Below are positions 17,341 to 26,494 of a DNA stretch of 64,000 bases, piece after piece. Origin of the DNA: Agromyces sp. H17E-10 (GTDB lineage: Bacteria > Actinomycetota > Actinomycetes > Actinomycetales > Microbacteriaceae); contig NZ_CP095042.1 in NCBI RefSeq assembly GCF_022919715.1, positions 2,542,001-2,606,000 of the forward strand, in the 5' to 3' direction. How positions within the stretch are numbered: the first letter of the stretch is position 1; every line of letters starts with the position of its first letter. Position numbers and translations under genes: made by a program. The notes beneath the pieces were generated by a model, which saw only the letters and a program-made list of their open reading frames with translations, did not search any database and had not been told where the DNA came from.

Positions 17341-20309
17341 ACCGGCGCCCCCTCGCGGTCGGCGGCGGTCGGGTCGGCACCCTCGGGGTCGGCCTCGGAC
17401 TCCTCCTGGTGCCGGTCGACCTCCGCGCCGAGCGATCGCAGGATGTCGAGCACGAGCCCGACCACCACGAGGTACACGCCGATGTCGAACAGCGTCGAGG
17501 TGCCGATCGAGAGGTGCCCCAGCAGCGGCACGTCGGTCTCGAACCACGACGACTCGAACACGGTGAGCCCGAACACGAGCGACGACGTCGCGGTGCCTGC
17601 GGCGAGCAGCAGGCCGGTGCCGAGCAGTGCGCCCGCGTCGACGGGCGCCGCCTCGCCGAGCTCGTAGCGGCCACCCGCGAGGTAGCGGGCGACGAGCGCG
17701 AGGCCTGCGAGGAGGCCCCCCGCGAAGCCGCCGCCGGGGGCGTTGTGCCCGACGAACAGCAGGTACACCGACACGATGATGGCGGGGTGGAACAGGAGCC
17801 GGACGAGCACCTCGATGAGGATCGAGCGGTTGCGGGGCGAGAGCGTGCGACCGGCGAGCAGCCACGTCTGCCGATTCTCGTGCGCTTCGGCAGCGGCGTC
17901 CGTCTCGTCGTCGACGTCGGCGAGTCGCGGCTTGGCCGCGCGGATGCTGGAGGCCGGCTCGAGCACCGGCTGGAGCCGGTTGCGGCGGTCGGGCTCGTCG
18001 AGCCGCGGCGCACCGCCCGTGCGCCCCGACACGAAGATGAGGCTCGCGACGCCCGTCGCGACGGCGACGAGCACCGAGATCTCGCCGAGCGTGTCCCATG
18101 CGCGGATGTCGACGAGCATGACGTTGACGATGTTCTTGCCGTGCGCTTCGAGCGCGAGTGCCGGCAGCCCGTCGGCGATCGTGGGCTCGATGCGGGCGCC
18201 GAGCGCGACGAGGCCGATGACGGCCATGACGAGCCCGGCGAGTACGCCGATGATCGTGCGCGTCACGCGCCCGAGCGCGGTGGGGTGCACGGTGCTCTGC
18301 TTCGGCAGCCGGCGCAGCACGAGCACGAAGACGACGAGGGTGAGGGTCTCGACGAGCGCCTGCGTGAGGGCGAGGTCGGGCGCACCCGACATGCCGAAGA
18401 GGAGCACGAGCCCGTAGCCGGTCACGCTCACGAGCAGCACCGAGGTCATGCGGCGTCGGATGATCGCGGCGGCGATCGCGGCGACCGCCATGATGAACGC
18501 GATGAACGGCTGGGCGGGGTAGTCCCAGAGGCGCACCCCGTCGGGCCACGTGCTGTTGAGGAACGCCGCGGTGCCGAGCCCCGCGATGAAGACGACCACG
18601 ATGATCGCGAGGTATCCGGCGAGGCCGCGCACCTGGAACGCCGTCGTGATCCAGGCCGCACCGCGGTCGACGACCGACACGATGCGCAGGTAGCCGCGGG
18701 CCGAGTCGATCGCGGGCGGCAGCGACGCCTGCATGCGGGCGACCCGCTGACGGCCCCAGACGAGGAGCGCGCCGATCGCGAACACGCCCGCCGAGAGCCA
18801 GAGCGCCGGCTCGAGTCCATGCCAGAGCGCCAGGTGGTAGTCGTGCGCGCCGGGCAGCGTGTCGGCGTACGCCGCGAGCAGCGGCTCGATGAACGCGATC
18901 GTGAACGCCGACACGAGCGACGCCGCCGCGAGGATCGCCGGGGCGATCGCGATGGCCGGGCTCTCGCTGTGCAGGGGAGTGGGCGCGACATCCCGCTTCG
19001 TGTAGAACGCACCCCACACGAACCGCACCGTGTAGGCGACGGTGAGCACCGAACCGACGAAGGCGGCGACGAGCGCGACCCAGCCCCACGCGTCGCCCGC
19101 GAGGGCGGCGTCGAGGTCGGCGGTGAAGACGGCCTCCTTCGCGACGAAGCCGAGCAGCGGCGGCAGGCCCGCCATCGAACCGGCGGCGACGAAGGCGATC
19201 GTCGCGATCACGGGCATGCGGCGGCCGAGGCCCGAGAGTTTGCGCCAGTCGCGCGTGCCGGCGGCGTGGTCGACGATGCCGACGACGAGGAAGAGGGTCG
19301 CCTTGAAGAGGGCGTGGGCGACGAGCAGCGCGAGCCCGGCGAGCGCGGCGTCGCGTGTGCCGAGGCCCGTGACCATCACGAGGAATCCGAGCTGGCTGAC
19401 GGTGCCGTACGCGAGCAGCAGCTTGAGGTCGTACTGGCGCAGTGCACGCCAGCCGCCGACGAGCATGGTGAGCGCGCCGAGTCCGATGACGATGGGATGC
19501 CACACCTCGAGGTCCGCGTAGCCGGGGGCGAGGCGAGCGACGAGGTAGATGCCGGCCTTCACCATCGCGGCCGCGTGCAGGTAGGCCGACACGGGGGTCG
19601 GCGCGGCCATCGCCGCGGGCAGCCAGAAGTGGAACGGCACGAGCGCGCTCTTCGAGATCGCGCCGACGAGGATGAGCGCGATCGCCCACTCGCCGGCCGG
19701 CCCCGCGACGGGGTGTGCGACGAGCTCGGCCAGGCTCGTCGAACCGCCCGCGACCGAGAGGATGACGAGGCCCACGAGCATGGCGAGGCCGCCGAACGTC
19801 GTCACCGTGAGCGCCTGCAGGGCAGCACCGCGGCTCTCCTTGCGGCCCGTGTAATGGCCGATGAGGAGGTACGAGAGCACGCTCGTCGCCTCCCAGAACG
19901 TGAACAGGATGAACACGTCGTCGGCGGTCACGAGCCCGAACATGACGCCCGCGAACGCGAGCAGCAGTGCGGCGAAGCGGCCGAGCGCCGGCTCGTCGTC
20001 GGAGAAGTACCAGGTGCAGTAGACGAGCACGAGGGCGCCGATGCCCGTGACGATGAGCGCCAGCAGCAGCGCGAGCGCGTCGAGGCGGAACGTCAGGTTG
20101 ATGTCGAGCGTGGGGATCCACTGGACGGATTCGACGAGGGCCTCGCCGGCGCCGCCCGAGCCGACGATCGTCGGCATGAGCGTGAGCAGCCACACGAAGA
20201 CCGCGACCGGCAGCACGGCCAGCAGCAGGAAGACGCGGCGCCCGAGCAGCCTCGTCAGCATCGGGGCGAGCAGCGAGAGCAGGCCGAAGGCGACGAGGCT
20301 GAAGATCAT
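17337..20309 (-). CDS. mnhA: fused Na+/H+ antiporter subunits A and B
   Basis: 990 residues. The N-terminal 550 or so are NuoL-like MnhA (FWEATSVLSYLLIGHY, KSALVPFHFWLPAAMAAPTP, LLLAYGTVSQLGFL), followed by the MnhA C-terminal helices and an MnhB domain (about 840-960: FHPAIIVSVYLLFVGHNAPG, GGGFAGGLLAGLALVARYL). A-B fusion is known in actinobacteria and some other groups, so no separate mnhB is expected. First gene of mnhAB-C-D-E-F-G. The operon likely keeps Na+ and pH balance. Start ATG 20309. Confidence 0.96.
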   Translation of the reverse strand: MIFSLVAFGLLSLLAPMLTRLLGRRVFLLLAVLPVAVFVWLLTLMPTIVGSGGAGEALVESVQWIPTLDINLTFRLDALALLLALIVTGIGALVLVYCTWYFSDDEPALGRFAALLLAFAGVMFGLVTADDVFILFTFWEATSVLSYLLIGHYTGRKESRGAALQALTVTTFGGLAMLVGLVILSVAGGSTSLAELVAHPVAGPAGEWAIALILVGAISKSALVPFHFWLPAAMAAPTPVSAYLHAAAMVKAGIYLVARLAPGYADLEVWHPIVIGLGALTMLVGGWRALRQYDLKLLLAYGTVSQLGFLVMVTGLGTRDAALAGLALLVAHALFKATLFLVVGIVDHAAGTRDWRKLSGLGRRMPVIATIAFVAAGSMAGLPPLLGFVAKEAVFTADLDAALAGDAWGWVALVAAFVGSVLTVAYTVRFVWGAFYTKRDVAPTPLHSESPAIAIAPAILAAASLVSAFTIAFIEPLLAAYADTLPGAHDYHLALWHGLEPALWLSAGVFAIGALLVWGRQRVARMQASLPPAIDSARGYLRIVSVVDRGAAWITTAFQVRGLAGYLAIIVVVFIAGLGTAAFLNSTWPDGVRLWDYPAQPFIAFIMAVAAIAAAIIRRRMTSVLLVSVTGYGLVLLFGMSGAPDLALTQALVETLTLVVFVLVLRRLPKQSTVHPTALGRVTRTIIGVLAGLVMAVIGLVALGARIEPTIADGLPALALEAHGKNIVNVMLVDIRAWDTLGEISVLVAVATGVASLIFVSGRTGGAPRLDEPDRRNRLQPVLEPASSIRAAKPRLADVDDETDAAAEAHENRQTWLLAGRTLSPRNRSILIEVLVRLLFHPAIIVSVYLLFVGHNAPGGGFAGGLLAGLALVARYLAGGRYELGEAAPVDAGALLGTGLLLAAGTATSSLVFGLTVFESSWFETDVPLLGHLSIGTSTLFDIGVYLVVVGLVLDILRSLGAEVDRHQEESEADPEGADPTAADREGAPV

Positions 20310-20383
20310 CCATCCTCCTCACGCCGCGCAATCGTCCGGCCACCAGCCTACCGGGCGGTGGCAGCGCGGAACCGGTCCGATCG

Positions 20384-21043
20384 CTACCGGCGGATGATGC
20401 GCTGCTCGATCGCGGCGGCGACCGCGCCCGCCCGGGTGTCGACGCCGAGCTTCGCGTAGATGTGCGAGAGGTGGGACTTCACGGTCGCCTCCGAGACGAG
20501 CAGCTCGCGCGCGAGCTCCTTGTTGCCGAGGCCGTCGGCGAGGAGCTCGAGCACCTCGACCTCGCGCTCGGTGACGACGGGGCCGGGCGCGGCCGCGCGA
20601 CGTACGAGCGTCGCGGCGACCGACGGGGCGAGCACCGTCTCACCCCGGGCGACCGCGCGGATGCCGGCGAAGAGTTCGTCGGGCGGCGCGTCCTTCAGCA
20701 GGTAGCCGCCCGCGCCCGCCTCGAGCGCGCGGATGATGTCGGCCTCGGTGTCGTACGTCGTGAGCACGAGCACGGCCGGCGGTTCGTCGAGCGCGCGCAG
20801 CCGGGCCGTCGTCTCGACCCCGCCGGGGCCGCTGCCGAGGTTGAGATCCATGAGCACGACGTCGGGACGGTACGCGCGGGTCTTCGCGACGGCCTCGTCG
20901 GCATCGCCCGCCTCGGCGACGACCTCGAACCCGGGCTTGCCGCCGAGCAGGGCGGCGAGGCCCGCGCGCACCACCGGGTGGTCGTCGACCAAGATGATGC
21001 GCACGCCGTCGGCGGCCTGCGATGCGGGGGATGCCTCGGTCAC
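20384..21043 (-). CDS. NarL/FixJ-family response regulator
   Basis: 219 residues. Receiver domain with acidic pocket VDDHPVVRAG and phospho-acceptor Asp66 (DVVLMDLNLGSG); C-terminal LuxR-type HTH (LTEREVEVLELLADGLGNKE is the expected region; here VTEREVEVLELLADG). Its ATG overlaps the kinase stop, so the two form a coupled two-component pair. Signal and targets unknown; the divergent SMP-30-like gene and the mnh operon are candidates by position only. Confidence 0.95.
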   Translation of the reverse strand: MTEASPASQAADGVRIILVDDHPVVRAGLAALLGGKPGFEVVAEAGDADEAVAKTRAYRPDVVLMDLNLGSGPGGVETTARLRALDEPPAVLVLTTYDTEADIIRALEAGAGGYLLKDAPPDELFAGIRAVARGETVLAPSVAATLVRRAAAPGPVVTEREVEVLELLADGLGNKELARELLVSEATVKSHLSHIYAKLGVDTRAGAVAAAIEQRIIRR

Positions 21044-22320
21044 GTGCGCTCCGTCCCGTCGGCGTCGCCCGTCGACGACGTCGGGGCGTCCGACAGGGGG
21101 AACGATACCGACACGGTGGTGCCCTCGCCGGGCGCGCTCTCGATGTCGGCGCGCCCGCCGAGCTCGGCGGCGCGTTCGCGCAGGCCGCGGAGGCCGTGTC
21201 CGCGGTCGCCGCGCTTCTCGGGCTCGCCATGGTCCCCGCCGCGACCCACCGCCGAGGACGTCTCGAACCCGACCCCGTCGTCGCGCACGTCGAGGCGCAC
21301 CTCGTCGGGCTGGTAGGTGAGGCTCACGACGACCCGTCGCGCGTGCGCGTGCTCGACCGCATTGGCGACGGCGCCACGCGCGCTGCGCAGGAGCGCGACG
21401 GCGATCGGGGCGGGCACCGTGCGGGCGTCGCCGTGACGATGGAATGCGAGGGCGGGTCCGGCGCCCGTGGCGGAGGCATCCGCGATCAACCGTTCGAGGG
21501 CGTCGGCGAGCGCGTCGGCGCCGCCGCCCTCGAGCGCGGCCGGGGCGAGGTCGCGCACGACGCGACGCACCTCGTCGAGGCCCTCACGCGCGGTCGCGGC
21601 CGCGGTGCGCACGTGCTCGCGCGCCGAGTCCGGGCGATCGCCCCAGTCCTGTTCGGCGGCCTGCAGCAGCAGGTTGATGCTCGAGAGCTGCTGGCCGACC
21701 GAGTCGTGGATCTCGCGCGAGAGCCGGGTGCGCTCGGCGAGTGCACCCGAGCGGCGCTCGGCGTCGGCCAGCTCGTGCTGAGCCTCGGTGAGCTCGTCGA
21801 GCAGGCGCTGCCGTTCGGCCGACTCGCGTTCGAGTGCGCGGTACGCGATGACCGTGGCGATCGCGATGCCCGCGGGGCCGACGATGACGGTGGGGTCGAT
21901 GCCGTCGTCGATGCGCGACCACGCGATGCTCACGACGGCGGTCATGACGACGACGACCGCGACGGCCGCACCGAACGGGATGACCCGCAGCACGGCGAAC
22001 GCGAGCGGCACCGCGCACCACGCGAACGAGGGCGCGGCGAGGGTCAGCGCCATCCACAGCACGACGACGCCGACCACCCACACGGTCGGCCAGGCGCCGC
22101 GTCGGGGCAGCAGCGGGCGCAGCGACGCGACGCCCGCGAGCGCTGCGGCACCGGCCAGCACGGCCGCGGTCTCGGGCGCCCAGCCGTGCCGGTCGACGTA
22201 GCGCGCCGCGCACACCACGAGCAGCACGAGCAGCACGGCGTGCAGCCACCGGTCGAAGCGGGCCACGGGCGCGAGGATGCCCCGCATGCCGTCGGCCGCC
22301 GACCGGTTGTCGTGCTCCAT
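21040..22320 (-). CDS. DesK/NarX-type sensor histidine kinase
   Basis: 426 residues. Four to five N-terminal hydrophobic helices (about 27-40, 50-68, 78-95, 103-132, 145-160) without a clear sensor domain, a HisKA_3 dimerisation helix with His205 (LSREIHDSVGQQL) and a HATPase_c domain with DDGVGFE and GHGLRGLRERAA. ATG 22320 is chosen because it places the first helix normally; no strong ribosome site is seen, so a leaderless or other start is possible. Confidence 0.92.
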   Translation of the reverse strand: MEHDNRSAADGMRGILAPVARFDRWLHAVLLVLLVVCAARYVDRHGWAPETAAVLAGAAALAGVASLRPLLPRRGAWPTVWVVGVVVLWMALTLAAPSFAWCAVPLAFAVLRVIPFGAAVAVVVVMTAVVSIAWSRIDDGIDPTVIVGPAGIAIATVIAYRALERESAERQRLLDELTEAQHELADAERRSGALAERTRLSREIHDSVGQQLSSINLLLQAAEQDWGDRPDSAREHVRTAAATAREGLDEVRRVVRDLAPAALEGGGADALADALERLIADASATGAGPALAFHRHGDARTVPAPIAVALLRSARGAVANAVEHAHARRVVVSLTYQPDEVRLDVRDDGVGFETSSAVGRGGDHGEPEKRGDRGHGLRGLRERAAELGGRADIESAPGEGTTVSVSFPLSDAPTSSTGDADGTERT

Positions 22321-22487
22321 GAGCGCACAGCCTACGGACAGCCGGGGGAGGCGGGCATCATCCGATCGGCTATTCGATTCGAGCCGGATGCCCGACGCCC
22401 CGCTGCGAAAGCTGCGGTGAAGTGGAATCACCCCGGCCGACACCGGACCACGAGACCGGTTCGAACCGGCCGCCACAGGAGGATTCC

Positions 22488-23468
22488 ATGAACCGCAAGA
22501 CCACCATCGCCGGGCTGCTCGCCGCGGCGACCCTGACCACCATCGTCACGACCGGCGCCGCGCCCGCATTCGCCGCCGACGGCGCGACCGACCACGGCCG
22601 CCCCGGCACGTACACCCTGAACGGCGACGCCGAGGGCAGCCGCTTCGAGGGCATCGGCGCCGACCAGCGCAGCGGCGCCTTCTACGTGAGCGAGGTGACG
22701 GGCGGTGAGATCCACCGGGGCGACGTGCGCTCGTCGGCCACCGAGCAGTGGATCGCCGGCGACGGCACCGACGGCCGCTACACGGCCCGCGGCATCACCG
22801 TCGACCGCGACGGCAACGTCTACGTCGCGGGCGGCCCGAACGGCATCGGCACCGGCCGCCCCGACCTCTGGGTGTACTCGCCCGAGGGCGACCTGCTCGC
22901 CTCGCTCCGCGTGCCCGGCACGGCCGACGCATTCCTCAACGACGTCGCGATCGGCGCCGACGGCGCCGCGTACTTCACCAACTCGAACGACCCGCAGGTG
23001 TTCCGCGTCGCACAGGGCTCCGACGGCCAGTGGGGCGCCGAGCTGTGGGCCGACGCGACCGGCACCGTCTCACGCGTGGCCGGATTCAACCTCGGCGGCA
23101 TCGTGCTGACCGCCGACCGGAGCGCCTTCGTCGTCGCCCAGGGCAACGTCGGCAAGCTGTTCCGCTTCGGCTTCGACGGCACCGTCACCGAGATCGCGAC
23201 CCCCGGCGCCGACCTCGTCAACGCCGACGGCCTCGTCCGCGAGGGCAATGAGCTCACGATCGTGCGCAACTTCTCGAAGGCGATCACGACGCTGCGCATC
23301 TCGGCCGACGGCTCCACCGCGCGCTTCGTGAGCGACGTCGCGACCGACCCGAGTCGGGTGCTCACGACCGCCAAGTCGCTGCACGGCCGCACCCTCTACG
23401 TCGACAGCGAGTTCGGCGACGGCCAGGTCGAGGCGCCCTACGAGGTCATCACCAACCCGTTCGCCTGA
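22488..23468 (+). CDS. secreted SMP-30/gluconolactonase-like beta-propeller protein
   Basis: 326 residues with a signal peptide (MNRKTTIAGLLAAATLTT..., cleavage after about AFAA at 27-30). The mature part has repeated propeller strands (GITVDRDGNVYVAGG, NDVAIGADGAAYFTN, VNADGLVREGNELTIV) like SMP-30/strictosidine-synthase-like proteins. Enzymatic function cannot be inferred; known relatives are lactonases or of unknown role. Strong ribosome site ACAGGAGG 7 bases before ATG 22488. Confidence 0.85.
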   Translation: MNRKTTIAGLLAAATLTTIVTTGAAPAFAADGATDHGRPGTYTLNGDAEGSRFEGIGADQRSGAFYVSEVTGGEIHRGDVRSSATEQWIAGDGTDGRYTARGITVDRDGNVYVAGGPNGIGTGRPDLWVYSPEGDLLASLRVPGTADAFLNDVAIGADGAAYFTNSNDPQVFRVAQGSDGQWGAELWADATGTVSRVAGFNLGGIVLTADRSAFVVAQGNVGKLFRFGFDGTVTEIATPGADLVNADGLVREGNELTIVRNFSKAITTLRISADGSTARFVSDVATDPSRVLTTAKSLHGRTLYVDSEFGDGQVEAPYEVITNPFA

Positions 23469-23491
23469 ACGTCGTCGGTCGAGCGGTGGGG

Positions 23492-23547
23492 TGAGTAGGC
23501 GCGAAGCGCCGTATCGAAACCTAGGCGCCAAGCGCCGTATCGAGACC
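23492..23547. repeat. two partial dispersed repeats
   Basis: GAGTAGGCGCGAAGCGCCGT-ATCGAAACC followed directly by GGCGCCAAGCGCCGTATCGAGACC. The GGCGCnAAGCGCC cores are self-complementary, so each can form a short hairpin. Located just after the SMP-30-like gene. Confidence 0.7.
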
Positions 23548-23562
23548 ACGATCAGGAAGAAC

Positions 23563-23602
23563 ACGACGGATGCCTCGGACTCATGCCCGGGGCATCCGTC
23601 GT
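23563..23602 (+). terminator. stem-loop with GGATGCC/GGCATCC core
   Basis: ACGACGGATGCC (23563-23574) pairs with GGCATCCGTCGT (23591-23602) around a 16-base loop. Positioned after the SMP-30-like gene and before the sulfurtransferase, it would serve as terminator; it lacks a T-run. Confidence 0.6.
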
Positions 23603-23611
23603 CGTCGCAGC

Positions 23612-23648
23612 GGGTTGAGGAGCGAGCGCCGCGAGCGTCTCGAAACCC
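23612..23648 (-). repeat. dispersed repeat upstream of the sulfurtransferase
   Basis: GGTTGAGGAGCGAGCGCCGC then GAGCGTCTCGAAACCC, ending 16 bases before the start codon, so it forms the 5' leader or promoter region of the next gene. Confidence 0.75.
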
Positions 23649-23664
23649 GGGGGAGGATGGAGGC

Positions 23665-24534
23665 ATGCCGATCCTGATCTCCGCCGAAGAGCTCGCCGAA
23701 CGTCTCGACGCCGAACGCGACGGCCGCGCGGCGACCCGCACCGTGGTGCTCGACGTGCGCTGGTCGCTCGCGCAGCCCGACGGCAGCGAGGCGTTCGGTG
23801 CCGGGCACATCCCGGGCGCGGTCTACGTCGACCTCGACGCCGAGCTCGCCGACCACGACGCGGTCGGGGAGGGGCGGCATCCGCTGCCGACCGAGGCGGC
23901 GTTCACCGAGGCGATGCGGCGCTGGGGTCTGCGCGACGGCGACACGGTCGTCGCGACCGACGATCTCGGCAACCAGTCGGCCGCGCGCGCCTGGTGGCTG
24001 CTGCGGCACGCCGGCGTCGCCGACGTGCGCATGCTCGACGGCGCGCTCGGCGGCTGGCGTGCGGCGGGGCTGCCGCTCGAGACCGGGGATGCCGCACCCG
24101 AACCCGGCGACGCGACCGCGCACTTCGGCGGGATGCCGGTGATCGACATCGACGGGGCGGCCGCGTTCGCCGCGAGCGGCGTGCTGCTCGACGCGCGGGC
24201 CGTCGAGCGGTACCGCGGCGAGGTCGAGCCGATCGACCCGCGCGCCGGGCACATCCCGGGGGCGCGGTCGGCGCCGAGCGGGGGCAGCCTCGACGAGGCC
24301 GGGCGGTTCCTGCCCGCCGACGTGCTGCGCGACCGATTCGCCGCACTCGGCGTCGCATCCGACGGCAGCACACCCGTCGCCGCGTACTGCGGCTCGGGCG
24401 TCACCGCGGCCCATGCGGTCGCCGCACTCGCGATCGCCGGAGTCGACGCCGCCCTCTACCCGGGCTCGTGGAGCCAGTGGTCGAACGACGAGTCGCGACC
24501 GGTGGCCACGGGCGACGAGCCTCCCGTCGGCTAG
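23665..24534 (+). CDS. sulfurtransferase with two rhodanese domains
   Basis: 289 residues. N-terminal inactive rhodanese domain (GHIPGAVYVDLDAELAD, DTVVATDDLGNQSAARAWW) and C-terminal active one (AGHIPGARSAPSG) with catalytic Cys242 in AAYCGSGVTAAH. The CGSGVT loop resembles 3-mercaptopyruvate/thiosulfate sulfurtransferases; substrate cannot be decided. ATG 23665 follows GGAGGATGGAGGC. Its stop overlaps the convergent methyltransferase stop (shared CTAG). Confidence 0.93.
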   Translation: MPILISAEELAERLDAERDGRAATRTVVLDVRWSLAQPDGSEAFGAGHIPGAVYVDLDAELADHDAVGEGRHPLPTEAAFTEAMRRWGLRDGDTVVATDDLGNQSAARAWWLLRHAGVADVRMLDGALGGWRAAGLPLETGDAAPEPGDATAHFGGMPVIDIDGAAAFAASGVLLDARAVERYRGEVEPIDPRAGHIPGARSAPSGGSLDEAGRFLPADVLRDRFAALGVASDGSTPVAAYCGSGVTAAHAVAALAIAGVDAALYPGSWSQWSNDESRPVATGDEPPVG

Positions 24535-25337
24535 CGCGGCCGGTAGCCGACCGCGATGAGCGTCGAGAGGTCGAGCGTGCGCGCCTCGGGCGACGCCTCG
24601 AGCCGCGCGACGAACCGTTCGCGCACCGCGGCGACCTCGTCGTCGTCGAGGCCCGCGATCGCGGTGCGGATGCCGGTGCCCTCGACGAGCGTCCACGCGA
24701 GCTCGGGCGTCACCTCGACGTGGCGGCGGGCCTCATCGGCGCGCACCCGCTCGAGCCCGAGGTCGGTGAGCCAGCGCGCGAGCCCGCCGGGGGTGTCGAT
24801 GCCCTCGAATGCGGGCGAGTGGTGCTCGTCGTCGTGCTCGCCCGGCAGCGAGGCGGTCAGCGCCTCGAGGAAGGAGCCGAGCGCGCCGCGCGCCCACACC
24901 GTCACGCCGACGCGTCCGCCCGGCTTCGCCCGCTCGATGAGGTGACGGGTCCCGGCATCCATGTCGGGGAAGAAGAACACACCCAGCACGCATTGCACGA
25001 GGTCGTACCCGGTCGGTTCCCAGGCCGTGACGTCGGCGACGTGCAGACGCAGCTGCGGCAGCCGCTCGCCGGCGCGCTCACGGGCGATCGCCACGAGCTC
25101 CTCGGTCAGGTCGACGGCATCGACCAGGCCGCCCGGGCCGACGAGCTCGGCCGCGGGCAGCGCCGAGGCCCCGTCGCCCGAGCACGCGTCGAGCACCAGC
25201 TCGTCGAACATCGGCCTCGTCCGCGCCAGCGTCGCGGTCGAGATCGGATCCCACACCACCTCGTCCAGCTCGGCGAACTTCGCGGCCCCCGCCGCGAACG
25301 CGCCGACATGGTCAGGCTCGTCCGTCAACTCCCCCAT
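24531..25337 (-). CDS. class I SAM-dependent methyltransferase
   Basis: 268 residues. SAM-binding motif I is VLDACSGDGASALPAAE, acidic residue after strand 2 in VDAVDLTEEL, and motif post-II VTAWEPTGYDLVQCVLGVFFFPD. These fit the UbiE-like small-molecule methyltransferases; substrate unknown. Convergent with the sulfurtransferase, divergent from the FKBP gene with about 115 bases between. Confidence 0.88.
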   Translation of the reverse strand: MGELTDEPDHVGAFAAGAAKFAELDEVVWDPISTATLARTRPMFDELVLDACSGDGASALPAAELVGPGGLVDAVDLTEELVAIARERAGERLPQLRLHVADVTAWEPTGYDLVQCVLGVFFFPDMDAGTRHLIERAKPGGRVGVTVWARGALGSFLEALTASLPGEHDDEHHSPAFEGIDTPGGLARWLTDLGLERVRADEARRHVEVTPELAWTLVEGTGIRTAIAGLDDDEVAAVRERFVARLEASPEARTLDLSTLIAVGYRPR

Positions 25338-25452
25338 GCGCCCATTCTCGCGTTGATCGGCCCGATTTCCGGGAATTCAGCAAAGAGAAAGCCAGACGGT
25401 GCAGACTGGATGCCACTGCATCACGTTCTCCGATCGAACCGAGTCCCTTCCC

Positions 25453-26424
25453 ATGAATCGTGCCCTGCGCCGCGGCGCGCCCATCGCGCTCGCCACCTCG
25501 GCCGCCCTGCTCCTCGCCGGCTGCGCCGGAGGCGCCACCCCCGAGGCATCCGGAACCCCCACCCCCGACGCCGCCGCGTGCATGGATGTGCCGTCGGGCG
25601 ACCTCAGCGACAGCGTGAAGGTCGACGGCGAGTTCTCGAAGGCGCCGACCGCCGAGTTCACGACTCCGCTCGAGGCCGACGAGCTGCAGCGCACGATCGT
25701 CACCGAGGGCGACGGCGAGACGACCGAGTCGGGCCAGAAGATCAACGCCGTCGTCACGACGTTCTCCGGCGAGTCGGGCGACCAGCTGTTCTCGCAGCCC
25801 GCGACGATCACGGCCGGCGACGACACCCTCTACCAGGCGTTCCTCGCGGGTGTCGACTGCGTGCCGGTGGGTTCGCGCACCGTCACCGTCGCGCCCGCGT
25901 CGACCCTGTACGGCGACACCGGCAACGAGTCGGTCGGCATCAAGGCGGGCGAGACCGTCGTCATCGTCGTCGACGTCGTCGAGGTGCAGCAGCCGCTGAA
26001 GCCGGCCGACTGGACCGAGAACGTCCCCGAGGTGAAGTGGGGCGCCGAGGGCGAGGCACCGACGGTGACCCTGCCGAAGACCGACCCGTCGCCCGACCTG
26101 CAGCTCAAGGTGCTCGAGGAGGGCGACGGCGCGACCGTCGGCGAGGGCGACAGCGTGACCGTGCAGTACCAGGGCATCAGCTGGGACACGGGCGAGATCT
26201 TCGACCAGAGCTACACGCGCGGTGAGCCGGCGACGTTCTCGACCGACCAGGTCATCCAGGGCTTCGGTGCGGCACTCGTCGGCCAGAAGGTCGGCACGAA
26301 GCTCATCGTGACGATCCCGCCGGAGTACGCCTACGGCACCGAGAAGAGCGACCAGAACGCGCTCGGCGGTCAGACGCTCGTCTTCCTCATCGAGATCGTC
26401 GACACCGCGCCCGCCGGCCAGTAG
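25453..26424 (+). CDS. FKBP-type peptidyl-prolyl isomerase lipoprotein
   Basis: 323 residues. Lipobox LLAGC (Cys24). The C-terminal FKBP domain (about 225-318) has VTVQYQGISWDTGEIFDQSY, VIQGFGAALVGQKVGTKLIV and IPPEYAYGT. The middle (60-190) resembles a second, degenerate FKBP-like repeat. Expected to assist folding of exported proteins on the outer face of the membrane. ATG 25453; upstream ribosome site weak. Confidence 0.93.
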   Translation: MNRALRRGAPIALATSAALLLAGCAGGATPEASGTPTPDAAACMDVPSGDLSDSVKVDGEFSKAPTAEFTTPLEADELQRTIVTEGDGETTESGQKINAVVTTFSGESGDQLFSQPATITAGDDTLYQAFLAGVDCVPVGSRTVTVAPASTLYGDTGNESVGIKAGETVVIVVDVVEVQQPLKPADWTENVPEVKWGAEGEAPTVTLPKTDPSPDLQLKVLEEGDGATVGEGDSVTVQYQGISWDTGEIFDQSYTRGEPATFSTDQVIQGFGAALVGQKVGTKLIVTIPPEYAYGTEKSDQNALGGQTLVFLIEIVDTAPAGQ

Positions 26425-26439
26425 TCGGCGGACGCGAGC

Positions 26440-26471
26440 GGAGGGGCCGGGCGGCGACGCCCGGCCCCTCC
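26440..26471. terminator. strong bidirectional stem-loop between convergent genes
   Basis: GGAGGGGCCGGGCG (26440-26453), loop GCGA, CGCCCGGCCCCTCC (26458-26471): a 14-pair perfect stem. Sits 16 bases after the FKBP stop and 24 before the end of the convergent transporter gene, so it can serve both. Confidence 0.8.
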
Positions 26472-26494
26472 GTCGTCTCCGGAGCGGACGACGC

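Noticed and set aside
17409..20459. 1016-codon open frame opposite mnhA
   Set aside because: Very Arg/Asp/Glu/His-rich antisense frame, an artefact of the GC-rich third positions of mnhAB on the other strand.
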